A DNA stretch of 6,241 nt from Elusimicrobia bacterium CG06_land_8_20_14_3_00_38_11 (GCA_002780205.1 PEVQ01000022.1:1-6241); one strand, 5' to 3'; shown: positions 1 through 6,004, counted from the stretch's first letter. Numbers and translations are program-made. Notes: generated by a model not told the origin, from the sequence alone.

Positions 1-1
1 A

Positions 2-760
2 CCTAAATTGATTGTTGCCGGAACTTCCGCATATTCAAGAGTTATAGATTGGAAGAAATTCAGGGATATTTGCGATGAAATCGGTGCTTATTTAATGGCG
101 GACATTGCCCATTATGCGGGTATGATTGCCGTCGGGTTATATCCTTCCCCCGTTCCTTATGCCGATTTTGTAACGACAACAACTCACAAAACATTAAGAG
201 GTCCTCGTGGCGGAATGATTATGTGCAAGGAAAAATATGCTTCTGTTATAGACAGGACAGTTTTTCCCGGAACACAGGGAGGACCTCTGATGCACGTGAT
301 AGCCGCAAAAGCAGTCGCATTCGGCGAAGCATTAAAACCGTCTTTCAAAAAATATCAATCCCAGATTCTAAAAAATGCAAAAAAACTTTCCGGGGCATTG
401 CAGAAAAATGGTTTCAAAATTGTTTCCGGCGGCACAGATTCCCATCTTTTACTTGTTGATTTAAGTCCTAAAAAACTTACCGGCATTGAGGTTGAGAAAG
501 CCCTTGATAAGGCGGGAATAACCGTTAATAAAAATTCAATTCCTTACGATACCCAAAAACCGTTTATAACATCCGGGATCCGGCTTGGAACACCTGCTGT
601 TACAACCCGTGGAATGAAAGAAAAGGAAATGCAACTGATAGCGGATTTTATTACTGAGGCGGTAAAACACAAGGATAGCGACTTATCGTTGAAAAAAATA
701 AAAGAAAAAGTGAAATTGCTCTGCAAAAAATTTCCATTATATAAAAATAGGTTAAGATAA
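2..760 (+). CDS. glyA: Serine hydroxymethyltransferase, C-terminal part (5' end outside window)
   Basis: A PLP-dependent cytosolic enzyme that interconverts serine and glycine with transfer of a one-carbon unit to tetrahydrofolate. The frame is open from the first base, so no start is given. Counting from the first whole codon (Pro, position 2), the protein shows the conserved D34-x-x-H37 (ADIAHYAG), the cofactor lysine K63 in TTTTHKTLRGPRGG, the QGGP loop at about 92-95, and the substrate-carboxylate arginine R194 in SGIRLGTPA. The stretch from the PLP lysine to the end is about 189 residues, matching the family (E. coli GlyA has 188), so the C-terminus is intact and about 165 residues are missing upstream. 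The stop is 3 nt before the next gene, suggesting one operon. A glyA next to a tagO/wecA-like gene also occurs in other bacteria, from memory. Confidence 0.97.
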   Translation, partial: PKLIVAGTSAYSRVIDWKKFRDICDEIGAYLMADIAHYAGMIAVGLYPSPVPYADFVTTTTHKTLRGPRGGMIMCKEKYASVIDRTVFPGTQGGPLMHVIAAKAVAFGEALKPSFKKYQSQILKNAKKLSGALQKNGFKIVSGGTDSHLLLVDLSPKKLTGIEVEKALDKAGITVNKNSIPYDTQKPFITSGIRLGTPAVTTRGMKEKEMQLIADFITEAVKHKDSDLSLKKIKEKVKLLCKKFPLYKNRLR

Positions 761-763
761 TTT

Positions 764-1813
764 ATGAATTATATCTATTTGACTGCTTTTGCCGTTGCAT
801 TATTTGTTTCTTTCGCAACTACTCCTATCGCCAAATGGCTTGCGAAAAAGTTTGATGTAATGGATAAACCCGACAGTAGAAAAATTCACTCAAGCATTAT
901 GCCGCGTTGGGGAGGAATATCCATATTTTTAGGTTTTATAACCGGCATTTTATGTCTCTATTTTTTTGGGCGGTTTCAAACATTACTTGCATTTCGTTAT
1001 AAAGTATTTGTTAGGGGTGAACTTGAAAGTATTCTTTCAATTGATAAACAACTTACCGGAATTCTTGTCGGCGGAACCGTTATTTTTATTCTCGGTCTTT
1101 TTGACGATAAAAAGAGCGTGTCGCCGGTCGTAAAATTTTTAATTCAGATAATAGTGGCATTGTCCGTTATAAGTTACGGCGTTAATATATCCGGATTGAA
1201 TCTTCCGTTTTTCGGAAGATACCTTAATTTCCCGATTTTGGTAAGCCAAGTTATAACTATTTTCTGGCTTATCGGTTTTATGAATACCATAAATCTTATT
1301 GACGGTCTTGACGGACTTGCCGCGGGTGTGGTAGCAATCGCGGCATCAACATTTTTAATTGTTGCGATTTTACAGAGCGACACAAAAATCATTCTTTTTT
1401 CAAAACAGTTAAAACTTGCGGCAATTCTGTGTGCTGCACTTGCCGGCGCGTGTATCGGTTTTTTATATCATAATTTTCACCCCGCAAAAATTTTTATGGG
1501 TGATAGCGGCAGCCAATTTTTGGGTTTTATGCTCGGTGCAATAAGCGTTATAGGAACTTTGAAAACAACCGCTGTGGTTGCGCTTTTTATTCCTATAACG
1601 GTTGTAGCGCTTCCAGTATTGGATGTTGCATTTTCAATTTTAAGGCGATTCAAAAATAAAAGAAATATAATGTCGGCGGATAAAGAACATTTTCATCATC
1701 GTCTTTTGAATACCGGTTGGACGCACAAGGAAATAGTGCTTTTGATATATGTGATAACTTTTGTTTTGTCGTTTTGCGCTATTTTGCTTACTGTCTTCAA
1801 CGGAAAAGTTTAA
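764..1813 (+). CDS. TagO/WecA-type undecaprenyl-phosphate N-acetylhexosamine-1-phosphate transferase
   Basis: A multi-spanning membrane protein of 349 residues in the MraY/WecA/TagO family (glycosyltransferase family 4). Known members transfer a GlcNAc-1-phosphate-type sugar from its UDP form to undecaprenyl phosphate, starting a surface polysaccharide or teichoic acid-like polymer. Visible motifs are the loop D34-x-P-x-x-RK-x-H to GG51, the Mg-binding D114-D115 (GLFDDKKS), NTINLIDGLDGLAAG (174-188, with N174, N177, D180, D183), FMGDSG (244-249), and HFHHRLL (309-315), the His-rich loop typical of WecA/TagO rather than MraY. About ten hydrophobic segments can be seen. The acidic pair lies about 24 residues later than in E. 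coli WecA (remembered as 90-91), because of a longer loop near 66-97. It starts 3 nt after glyA with only a weak AGG upstream, so translation may be coupled. Sugar specificity cannot be read from the sequence. Confidence 0.92.
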   Translation: MNYIYLTAFAVALFVSFATTPIAKWLAKKFDVMDKPDSRKIHSSIMPRWGGISIFLGFITGILCLYFFGRFQTLLAFRYKVFVRGELESILSIDKQLTGILVGGTVIFILGLFDDKKSVSPVVKFLIQIIVALSVISYGVNISGLNLPFFGRYLNFPILVSQVITIFWLIGFMNTINLIDGLDGLAAGVVAIAASTFLIVAILQSDTKIILFSKQLKLAAILCAALAGACIGFLYHNFHPAKIFMGDSGSQFLGFMLGAISVIGTLKTTAVVALFIPITVVALPVLDVAFSILRRFKNKRNIMSADKEHFHHRLLNTGWTHKEIVLLIYVITFVLSFCAILLTVFNGKV

Positions 1814-1818
1814 AAAAA

Positions 1819-1869
1819 GATGCGAGGGTTTAGGCGGACTTCAGTCCGCCTGTCCAAACCCGAAGCATC
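1819..1869. repeat. Nested palindrome after the tagO-like gene
   Basis: Three concentric perfect arm pairs: GATGC (1819-1823) with GCATC (1865-1869), GGGTTT (1826-1831) with AAACCC (1856-1861), and the core hairpin GGCGGAC-TTCA-GTCCGCC (1833-1850). It starts 6 nt after the tagO-like stop codon. The RNA could fold into a long stem and slow or protect the 3' end of the upstream message. No T-run follows on either side that would make it a standard intrinsic terminator. The core has the same 7-4-7 plan as three other hairpins in the window. Confidence 0.85.
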
Positions 1870-1878
1870 ACACCATAA

Positions 1879-1915
1879 TGTAGCCCCGACTTGTAGCCGA
1901 CCCTTCAGGGTCGGG
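1879..1915. repeat. Hairpin repeat with partial direct duplication
   Basis: The hairpin is CCGACCC-TTCA-GGGTCGG (1897-1914). The preceding TGTAGCC-CC-GAC (1879-1890) is nearly repeated as TGTAGCC-GAC (1892-1901). CCCGAC at 1885-1890 could therefore compete for GTCGGG at 1910-1915 and give an alternative fold. It ends 30 nt before the start of the next gene, so it would lie in that gene's leader if transcription reads through. No T-tract follows. Confidence 0.8.
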
Positions 1916-1944
1916 AATTGGGGGTGAGCGGAGCGAAAATTTTT

Positions 1945-2316
1945 ATGGAAAAAAATCCGAGATTAGATGAATTGTCGCTGGATGAGATTAATGCTGTTTT
2001 GACGCACAAGTGGTTTCTGTCAGAAAAGGCATGCCGCGATGTGGGGATTGATTTTGCCTTAAATGACTGGTTTCAGAATCACTCAAAAAGATGGCGTGCT
2101 GAAAAGATGAAGGCGGATTTTGAAATACAAAAAGCCGAAATTGAAAAACACAAGTGGTTTCTCTCTCAAAAACTGGGCTATGATGTCGGAATACAACAGG
2201 CGGCGCTTGATTGGATAAAATCCGGATATGCCGAAGCGTGGAGAAATAAATCTGGTCCCTATTGCGAAAAAAAAGATAATAAGGTAAAGGTGGGTAAACC
2301 TGCTTCTAACAATTAA
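1945..2316 (+). CDS. Hypothetical protein with two copies of an HKWFLS-DVGI-DW motif
   Basis: A 123-residue charged, Trp-rich soluble protein that I cannot assign to a family. It contains an internal duplication: HKWFLSEKACRDVGI at 21-35 followed by DW 41-42, and HKWFLSQKLGYDVGI at 69-83 followed by DW 89-90, an exact 48-residue period, each copy ending in a W-R pair (50-51, 99-100). A helical linker rich in Lys and Glu (52-68) joins them, and the basic tail (101-123) looks disordered. The layout loosely recalls short DUF2934-like helical motifs, but this is not an assignment. ATG 1945 is preferred over TTG 1918 because GGAG (1930-1933) lies 11 nt upstream and the earlier codons encode nothing motif-like. 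The stop is 1 nt before the DUF296 gene, so the two are probably co-transcribed. Confidence 0.75.
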   Translation: MEKNPRLDELSLDEINAVLTHKWFLSEKACRDVGIDFALNDWFQNHSKRWRAEKMKADFEIQKAEIEKHKWFLSQKLGYDVGIQQAALDWIKSGYAEAWRNKSGPYCEKKDNKVKVGKPASNN

Positions 2317-2317
2317 A

Positions 2318-2755
2318 ATGAAATACACAGTCGGCAATATCGGCAAAGCAATAGTTGCAAAAATAGAAAACGGTGATGACCTTTTGTTGTGTTTAGAAAA
2401 AATTGCAAGAAAAGAAAACATTAAATCCGGAATTTTTTTTGTTATCGGTGCAATTCATAAAAATAAAGCTGTCTGCGGCCCTATTAAAGCTGTAATTCCC
2501 GCAAAACCTTTTTGGCAGAGTTTTCCAGGCCCGTCTGAAATCGTAGGTATCGGGACTATTTTTCAACAGAAAAATCAGCCGAAAATTCATCTGCATTCGG
2601 CAATCGGAAGAGGAAAATTTACCCGTGTCGGCTGTTTAAGAAATAAAATGGAAGTTTTCCTGATAGTTGAAGCGGTCATTCTTGAAATTAAAAATGTTAA
2701 AGCCAAAAGAATGTTTGATAAAAAATTCGCTTTATCTTTATTAGAGGTTTTGTGA
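2318..2755 (+). CDS. PPC domain (DUF296) protein
   Basis: A 145-residue protein that looks like a single PPC domain (plants and prokaryotes conserved, DUF296). Seen: an N-terminal GDDLLLCLEKIARKENIKSG segment (19-38) of the type GEDL..L..fa....I.sg, FFVIGAI (40-46), then the metal-site signature HLH (91-93), the GRGK turn (97-100) and GCL (105-107), followed by EVFLIVEAVILEI. In many family members the third ligand position is His (GHL); here it is Cys106, which may also bind metal. Bacterial stand-alone PPC proteins are trimeric and mostly of unknown role; plant versions are fused to AT-hooks, and no AT-hook is present here. No clear Shine-Dalgarno is seen, so translation probably depends on the gene ending 1 nt upstream. 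Confidence 0.85.
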   Translation: MKYTVGNIGKAIVAKIENGDDLLLCLEKIARKENIKSGIFFVIGAIHKNKAVCGPIKAVIPAKPFWQSFPGPSEIVGIGTIFQQKNQPKIHLHSAIGRGKFTRVGCLRNKMEVFLIVEAVILEIKNVKAKRMFDKKFALSLLEVL

Positions 2756-2832
2756 TAAAGCCGAATAAAACCATCCTTTGATTTACATCGTATCAACCCT
2801 TTTCATAATTAACTTTACGATATAACTAAGGG

Positions 2833-2968
2833 GAGCATAAAATACTTTACATGAAAAGGATGTCATTCTGAGCCGAAGGCGAAGAATCTCGATGTTAAAA
2901 TGCGAGACCCTTCGTTCCACTCAGGGTGACAGACGAAGTGCTTCACCAATGTAAAGTATATTCCGCTC
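2833..2968. mobile_element. MITE-like inverted-repeat element (non-coding)
   Basis: The ends are 20-bp inverted repeats (2833-2852 and 2949-2968) matching at 17 of 20 positions, including a perfect inner 11 bp ATACTTTACAT / ATGTAAAGTAT. Inside is a second palindrome: TGTCATTCTGAG (2861-2872) with CTCAGGGTGACA (2920-2931), pairing throughout if two G-T wobbles are allowed, then GAAGAATCTC (2881-2890) with GAGACCCTTC (2904-2913) with two mismatches. The inner type resembles a repeat I have seen in many bacterial genomes. TAACTAA occurs 3 nt outside the left end (2823-2829) and 7 nt outside the right end (2976-2982), a possible but unproven target duplication. CCTTTTCAT (2798-2806) also pairs with ATGAAAAGG (2851-2859), so the left border is uncertain. 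No ORF is present. Confidence 0.6.
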
Positions 2969-2991
2969 TGAGTAGTAACTAACATTTTTAT

Positions 2992-3020
2992 TTGCAATTT
3001 TTTTAATTGTTTTGTATAAT
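2992..3020 (+). promoter_or_regulatory. Predicted sigma70-type promoter for hisG-gltX
   Basis: TTGCAA (2992-2997) and a perfect TATAAT (3015-3020) are separated by 17 bp within an AT-rich stretch. Transcription would start near 3027, giving a leader of about 290 nt before hisG that consists mostly of the 3027-3273 palindromic repeat. It is the best promoter match I found in the window. Chance AT-rich matches are possible, so this remains a prediction. Confidence 0.55.
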
Positions 3021-3026
3021 GATACT

Positions 3027-3273
3027 GTTGAAAAAGTCATTGAACCGCAGAGTCGGAGAGATAAAAAGAGAGGAAGTCAAAGAATAATTTTTAAGGTTTT
3101 CTCTGCGTTCTCTGTGCTCTCTGCGGTGAATAAAAATATGAACCGCAGAGTCGCAGAGAGAAACATAAAGTTCGTCCCGATAAATCGGGACAGGTGCCGA
3201 AGACACCGACAAGAAATAAAATCTCTGTATTTATCTCTGTGTTCTCTGTGTCTCTGCGGTAAGGTTTTTCAAC
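3027..3273. repeat. Compound palindromic repeat of the ACCGCAGAG family, two tandem copies
   Basis: The outer arms are GTTGAAAAA (3027-3035) and TTTTTCAAC (3265-3273). Inside lie two back-to-back palindromes: ACCGCAGAG 3044-3052 with CTCTGCGGT 3119-3127, and ACCGCAGAG 3142-3150 with CTCTGCGGT 3252-3260. Each has further degenerate CGCAGAG / TCTCTG units next to the arms. The second copy holds the extra hairpin block at 3174-3207. Short ORFs in both directions translate to low-complexity RRE- and TQRTQR-type strings and are not genes. This type of repeat is, from memory, common in uncultured bacteria. Its position after the predicted start of transcription would make it the hisG leader. Confidence 0.85.
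3174..3207. repeat. Hairpin block nested in the second ACCGCAGAG copy
   Basis: GTCCCGA-TAAA-TCGGGAC (3174-3191) is a perfect 7-bp hairpin whose loop reads TTTA on the other strand. Three bases after it, an imperfect second hairpin GGTGCC-GAA-GACACC (3193-3207) has one C-A mismatch. The block has no similarity to the surrounding CAGAG-type units, and the first palindrome copy lacks it. It therefore looks like a separate module inserted into the larger repeat. Confidence 0.75.
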
Positions 3274-3307
3274 GCTCTCATAATAATTTGACAAATTTTG
3301 AATTTTT

Positions 3308-3312
3308 GGAGG
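3308..3312 (+). promoter_or_regulatory. Strong Shine-Dalgarno deciding the hisG start
   Basis: GGAGG lies 6 nt before ATG 3319. It rules out the longer in-frame TTG start at 3298, which lies upstream of the site. Confidence 0.9.
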
Positions 3313-3318
3313 CAAGAA

Positions 3319-4191
3319 ATGAACAAACTTAAAATTGGACTGCCGAAAGGGAGTTTGCAGGAATCAACATTTGAACTTTTTAAGAAGGCGGGTATAAAAA
3401 TATATGCATCCGAGCGTTCATATTTTCCGTCATCTGACGACGAGGAACTTGAAATTATGCTTGTTCGCTCGCAGGAGATGGCGAAATATGTTGAGGACGG
3501 CGCGTTTGATGCAGGTATTACCGGCTACGATTGGATTTGCGAGTCGGGTGCCGATGTCCGAGAAGTTTGCGAACTTTTGTATGCAAAAAGCGGTTTCCGT
3601 CCTGTGAGATGGGTTTTGGCGGTGCCGAAGGATTCAAAAATTTCTTCTGTGAAAAATCTTCAGGGAAAAAGAATTGCGACGGAACTTGTAAATGTCGTTA
3701 AAAAATATCTGTTAAAAAATAAAGTGAAAGCCGAGGTTGAATTCTCTTGGGGAGCAACTGAAGCGAAAACCCCTTCCATTGTAGATGCGATAGTTGAACT
3801 TACAGAGACCGGCTCGTCGCTTCGTGCTAATAACCTAAAAATTATTGATGAAGTTTTAACATCTACGACCCGTCTTATTGCAAATAAAAATTCTGTCAAA
3901 AATAACTGGAAGAAAAAAAAGATTGAAAATCTGGCAATACTCTTAAAAGGCGCACTTGAATCATTCGGTATGGTCGGGCTCAAAATGAATCTTAAAGAGA
4001 AAAATCTCGCCAAAATTATGAACATACTTCCGGCGCTTAAAAGACCGACAATTTCACGGCTTACAATTCCCGGCTGGATAGCAATTGAAGTCATCATAGA
4101 GGAAAAAACTGTCAAAAAAATTATACCGGAATTAAAACGCGCCGGCGCCGAAGGAATTATTGAATATCCGCTTAACAAGGTGATTTACTGA
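3319..4191 (+). CDS. hisG: ATP phosphoribosyltransferase, long form
   Basis: Catalyses the first committed step of histidine biosynthesis, condensing ATP with PRPP to phosphoribosyl-ATP in the cytosol. The 290-residue protein starts with the typical LKIGLPKGSL strand and contains GAFDAGITGYDWICESG (61-77), RIATELVNVVKKYL (118-131), and the PRPP-binding DAIVELTETGSSLRAN (156-171). From about 205 on it has the C-terminal ACT-like HisG_C domain (GLKMNLKEKNL, ILPALKRPTIS, GWIAIEVII, AGAEGIIEYPLNKVI). Length and this domain identify the long form, which in known enzymes is feedback-inhibited by histidine and needs no HisZ. No other his gene is in the window. The stop overlaps the gltX start as TGATG. 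Confidence 0.96.
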   Translation: MNKLKIGLPKGSLQESTFELFKKAGIKIYASERSYFPSSDDEELEIMLVRSQEMAKYVEDGAFDAGITGYDWICESGADVREVCELLYAKSGFRPVRWVLAVPKDSKISSVKNLQGKRIATELVNVVKKYLLKNKVKAEVEFSWGATEAKTPSIVDAIVELTETGSSLRANNLKIIDEVLTSTTRLIANKNSVKNNWKKKKIENLAILLKGALESFGMVGLKMNLKEKNLAKIMNILPALKRPTISRLTIPGWIAIEVIIEEKTVKKIIPELKRAGAEGIIEYPLNKVIY

Positions 4192-5597
4192 TGATTAGAG
4201 TTAGATTCGCACCGTCACCGACGGGTTTTTTGCATGTAGGCGGCTTGAGAACCGCTTTATATAATTATTTATTTGCCAGACACAACGGTGGTAAGTTTTT
4301 AATTCGCATAGAAGACACGGACAGAACCCGCATGGTTAGCGGTGCGATTGAAAAACTTTTTGAGATATTGAAATGGTGCGGCATTGATTATGACGAACAG
4401 CCGGTGATACAATCTGAACGGCTTGATATTTACAAAAAATATGTAAAAGAACTTTTAGAAAAGGACTTGGCATACAGATGTTTTTGCACACATGAGCGGC
4501 TTGATGAGATGAGAAAGTTGCAAATTGCCAAAAGGCAACCGCCGAAATACGACGGCCTTTGTAAAAAACTTTCAAAAAGTGATTCTGAAAAACTCTCCAA
4601 AGAAAAACCTTTTACAGTAAGAATGAACATTCCGCAGGATGAGATAAAATTCAACGATATTATCCGCGGCGAAATAAAATTTCACAGTTCTTTAATTGAC
4701 GACCAAATTATATTAAAATCGGATGGTTATCCCACATATCATCTTGCAAATGTTGTGGATGACCATTTAATAGGAATAAGTCATGTTATCAGAGGCGAGG
4801 AGTGGCTTTCGTCAACTGCGAAACATGTAATTTTGTACAGGTATTTTGGTTGGACACCGCCGCAATTCGCGCACCTCCCGCTTTTACTTAATCCCGATAA
4901 ATCCAAATTGAGCAAGCGTCAGTCCGATGTTGCCGTTGAGGATTATAGGGATAAGGGCTACCTGCCCTCCGCTCTGTTAAATTATATTGCGTTGCTCGGT
5001 TGGTCCACAGAGGATAGTCAGCAGATTTTTGAGATTAACGAATTAATTGAAAAGTTCTCGCTGGAAAGATGTGGAAAATCCGGCGCAATTTTTGACGCAC
5101 AAAAACTTTTATGGATGAACGGCGAATACATCAGAAAAATGCCGGTTGAGGAACTTGCCCGTCTGTCAATTCCGTTTTTACAAAAAGCGGGATTTGATAC
5201 GAAAGATTTTGAATTTTTAGAAAAGTGCATTTCGTTAGAGCATGACAAAATAAAACTTTTATCCGATATTCCGCATCTTATTGACTTTTTCCTGAAAAAT
5301 GATATTATTTACGACGAGCAAGCAGTAAACAAAGTTCTTAAAAAAGACGGCGTACTTACCGATATTTCCGAGATATATTCTAAAATAAAAAATTTTACTG
5401 CGAAGGAAATTGAAATAGAGACGAGAAAATACGCCGAAGTTAATTCGCTGAAAACATCACAAGTTTTTCATCCCATACGAGTTGCGGTTTCCGGAAGAAC
5501 AGAAGGACCTTCGCTTTTTGAGATGTTGGAACTTTTGGGAAAAGACAGGGTTTTATTGCGATTGAAAAAGGCAACGCAGATGTCCGCAGATAAGTAA
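4191..5597 (+). CDS. gltX: Glutamate--tRNA ligase
   Basis: A class I aminoacyl-tRNA synthetase that charges tRNA-Glu with glutamate using ATP. It has 468 residues. The N-terminal catalytic fold shows RFAPSPTGFLHVGG with the HIGH-type motif HVGG (15-18), IRIEDTDRTR (38-47), HVIRGEEWLSST (198-209) and the KMSKS-type KLSKR (239-243). The helical anticodon-binding part extends from about 300 to the end, finishing GPSLFEMLELLGKDRVLLRL as expected. A possible zinc site has C97, C99 and C124, but the fourth ligand position (a His in E. coli) is Lys126. Whether it also charges tRNA-Gln cannot be told. The start overlaps the hisG stop by one base, with AAGGTG (4177-4182) as a ribosome site. The last seven residues, TQMSADK, come from a repeat. 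Confidence 0.97.
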   Translation: MIRVRFAPSPTGFLHVGGLRTALYNYLFARHNGGKFLIRIEDTDRTRMVSGAIEKLFEILKWCGIDYDEQPVIQSERLDIYKKYVKELLEKDLAYRCFCTHERLDEMRKLQIAKRQPPKYDGLCKKLSKSDSEKLSKEKPFTVRMNIPQDEIKFNDIIRGEIKFHSSLIDDQIILKSDGYPTYHLANVVDDHLIGISHVIRGEEWLSSTAKHVILYRYFGWTPPQFAHLPLLLNPDKSKLSKRQSDVAVEDYRDKGYLPSALLNYIALLGWSTEDSQQIFEINELIEKFSLERCGKSGAIFDAQKLLWMNGEYIRKMPVEELARLSIPFLQKAGFDTKDFEFLEKCISLEHDKIKLLSDIPHLIDFFLKNDIIYDEQAVNKVLKKDGVLTDISEIYSKIKNFTAKEIEIETRKYAEVNSLKTSQVFHPIRVAVSGRTEGPSLFEMLELLGKDRVLLRLKKATQMSADK

Positions 5598-5678
5598 CTG
5601 CAGATGTCCGCAGATTATCAGCGTAAATCCGCGTTGTAGGGGCGAATTTATTCGCCCTCAAATCAGCAGTAATCAGCG
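5575..5678. repeat. Compound CGCAGAT-family repeat with nested hairpin
   Basis: The ends are imperfect 17-bp inverted repeats (5575-5591 and 5662-5678, 12 of 17 matching). A perfect 16-bp direct repeat, GCAGATGTCCGCAGAT, occurs at 5576-5591 and 5600-5615 with a 24-bp period. In the middle sits the hairpin GGGCGAA-TTTA-TTCGCCC (5640-5657), preceded by TTGTAG like the one at 1897. The left end overlaps the end of gltX. The right end stops 3 nt before the Shine-Dalgarno of the next gene, so the repeat fills nearly all of this gap. Confidence 0.8.
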
Positions 5679-5681
5679 ATT

Positions 5682-5687
5682 GGGAGG
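5682..5687 (+). promoter_or_regulatory. Shine-Dalgarno of the DUF1844 gene
   Basis: GGGAGG lies 5 nt before ATG 5693 and supports that start. It follows the CGCAGAT-family repeat after only 3 nt. Confidence 0.85.
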
Positions 5688-5692
5688 AAAAA

Positions 5693-5983
5693 ATGGCTGA
5701 ACAGGAAAAAATAAATGAATATTTTTTGTCTCTGGTGTTCTCACTTTCTGCAGCGGCAATGCAGCAGCTGGGAAAAATATCCAATCCTATAACCAACAAA
5801 ACCGAAAAAAATCTTGAGCAGGCAAAGGTCTCAATAGATATAATTGAAATGCTTGTTGAGAAAACAAAAGGCAACCTTACCGCTGAAGAAAATAAATTTA
5901 TAACATCAACGCTTTCGGACTTACAGTTAAATTTTGTGGACGAACTTGATAAGGACTCAAAAACGGAACATAGAACTAACTAA
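5693..5983 (+). CDS. DUF1844 domain protein
   Basis: A 96-residue predicted cytosolic helical protein. Recognised as DUF1844 from the order of motifs: FLSLVFSLSAAAMQQLG (11-27), then NPITNKTEKNLEQAK (31-45), then SIDIIEMLVEKTKGNLTAEE (47-66), and a final helix of the form L.DLQLNFVDE (74-84). In this family the stretches S.A...LG, NP.T...E.NL..AK..ID...ML.EKT.GNLT..E are typical. The function of DUF1844 proteins is unknown to me. The hydrophobic first helix has no signal peptide pattern. It follows gltX by 95 nt of repeat and has its own strong ribosome site. No clear promoter of its own is visible, so it may be read through from hisG-gltX. Confidence 0.85.
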   Translation: MAEQEKINEYFLSLVFSLSAAAMQQLGKISNPITNKTEKNLEQAKVSIDIIEMLVEKTKGNLTAEENKFITSTLSDLQLNFVDELDKDSKTEHRTN

Positions 5984-6004
5984 GGGGCAATTAAAAATTA
6001 AAAG

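Noticed and set aside
1819..1869. Rho-independent terminator after the tagO-like gene
   Set aside because: The stem is strong but no T-run follows (TGTCCAAACCCG after the core, ACACC after the outer arm), and its architecture is that of a repeat found elsewhere in the window.
1918..1944. Earlier TTG start for the duplicated-motif protein
   Set aside because: It overlaps the region just after the hairpin repeat and adds nine residues without motif; ATG 1945 has a GGAG at usable distance.
3040..3262. CRISPR array from the repeated CCGCAGAG units
   Set aside because: The units are inverted rather than direct, spacing is irregular, and there are no unique spacers of equal length.
3288..3293. 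TTGACA as a -35 box close to hisG
   Set aside because: At 16-18 bp spacing the -10 position would fall on the Shine-Dalgarno area (GGCAAG) with no TATAAT-like sequence.
3003..3332. Overlapping ORFs on both strands (3012-3332 +, 3003-3212 -, 3091-3315 -)
   Set aside because: They are translations of the ACCGCAGAG palindromic repeat, with low-complexity Arg/Glu/Gln/Thr strings, no ribosome sites and no family resemblance.
3660..4178. 172-codon ORF on the - strand
   Set aside because: It lies entirely antisense to hisG, whose motifs are intact, and it shows only Ser/Phe/Ile-rich antisense composition.
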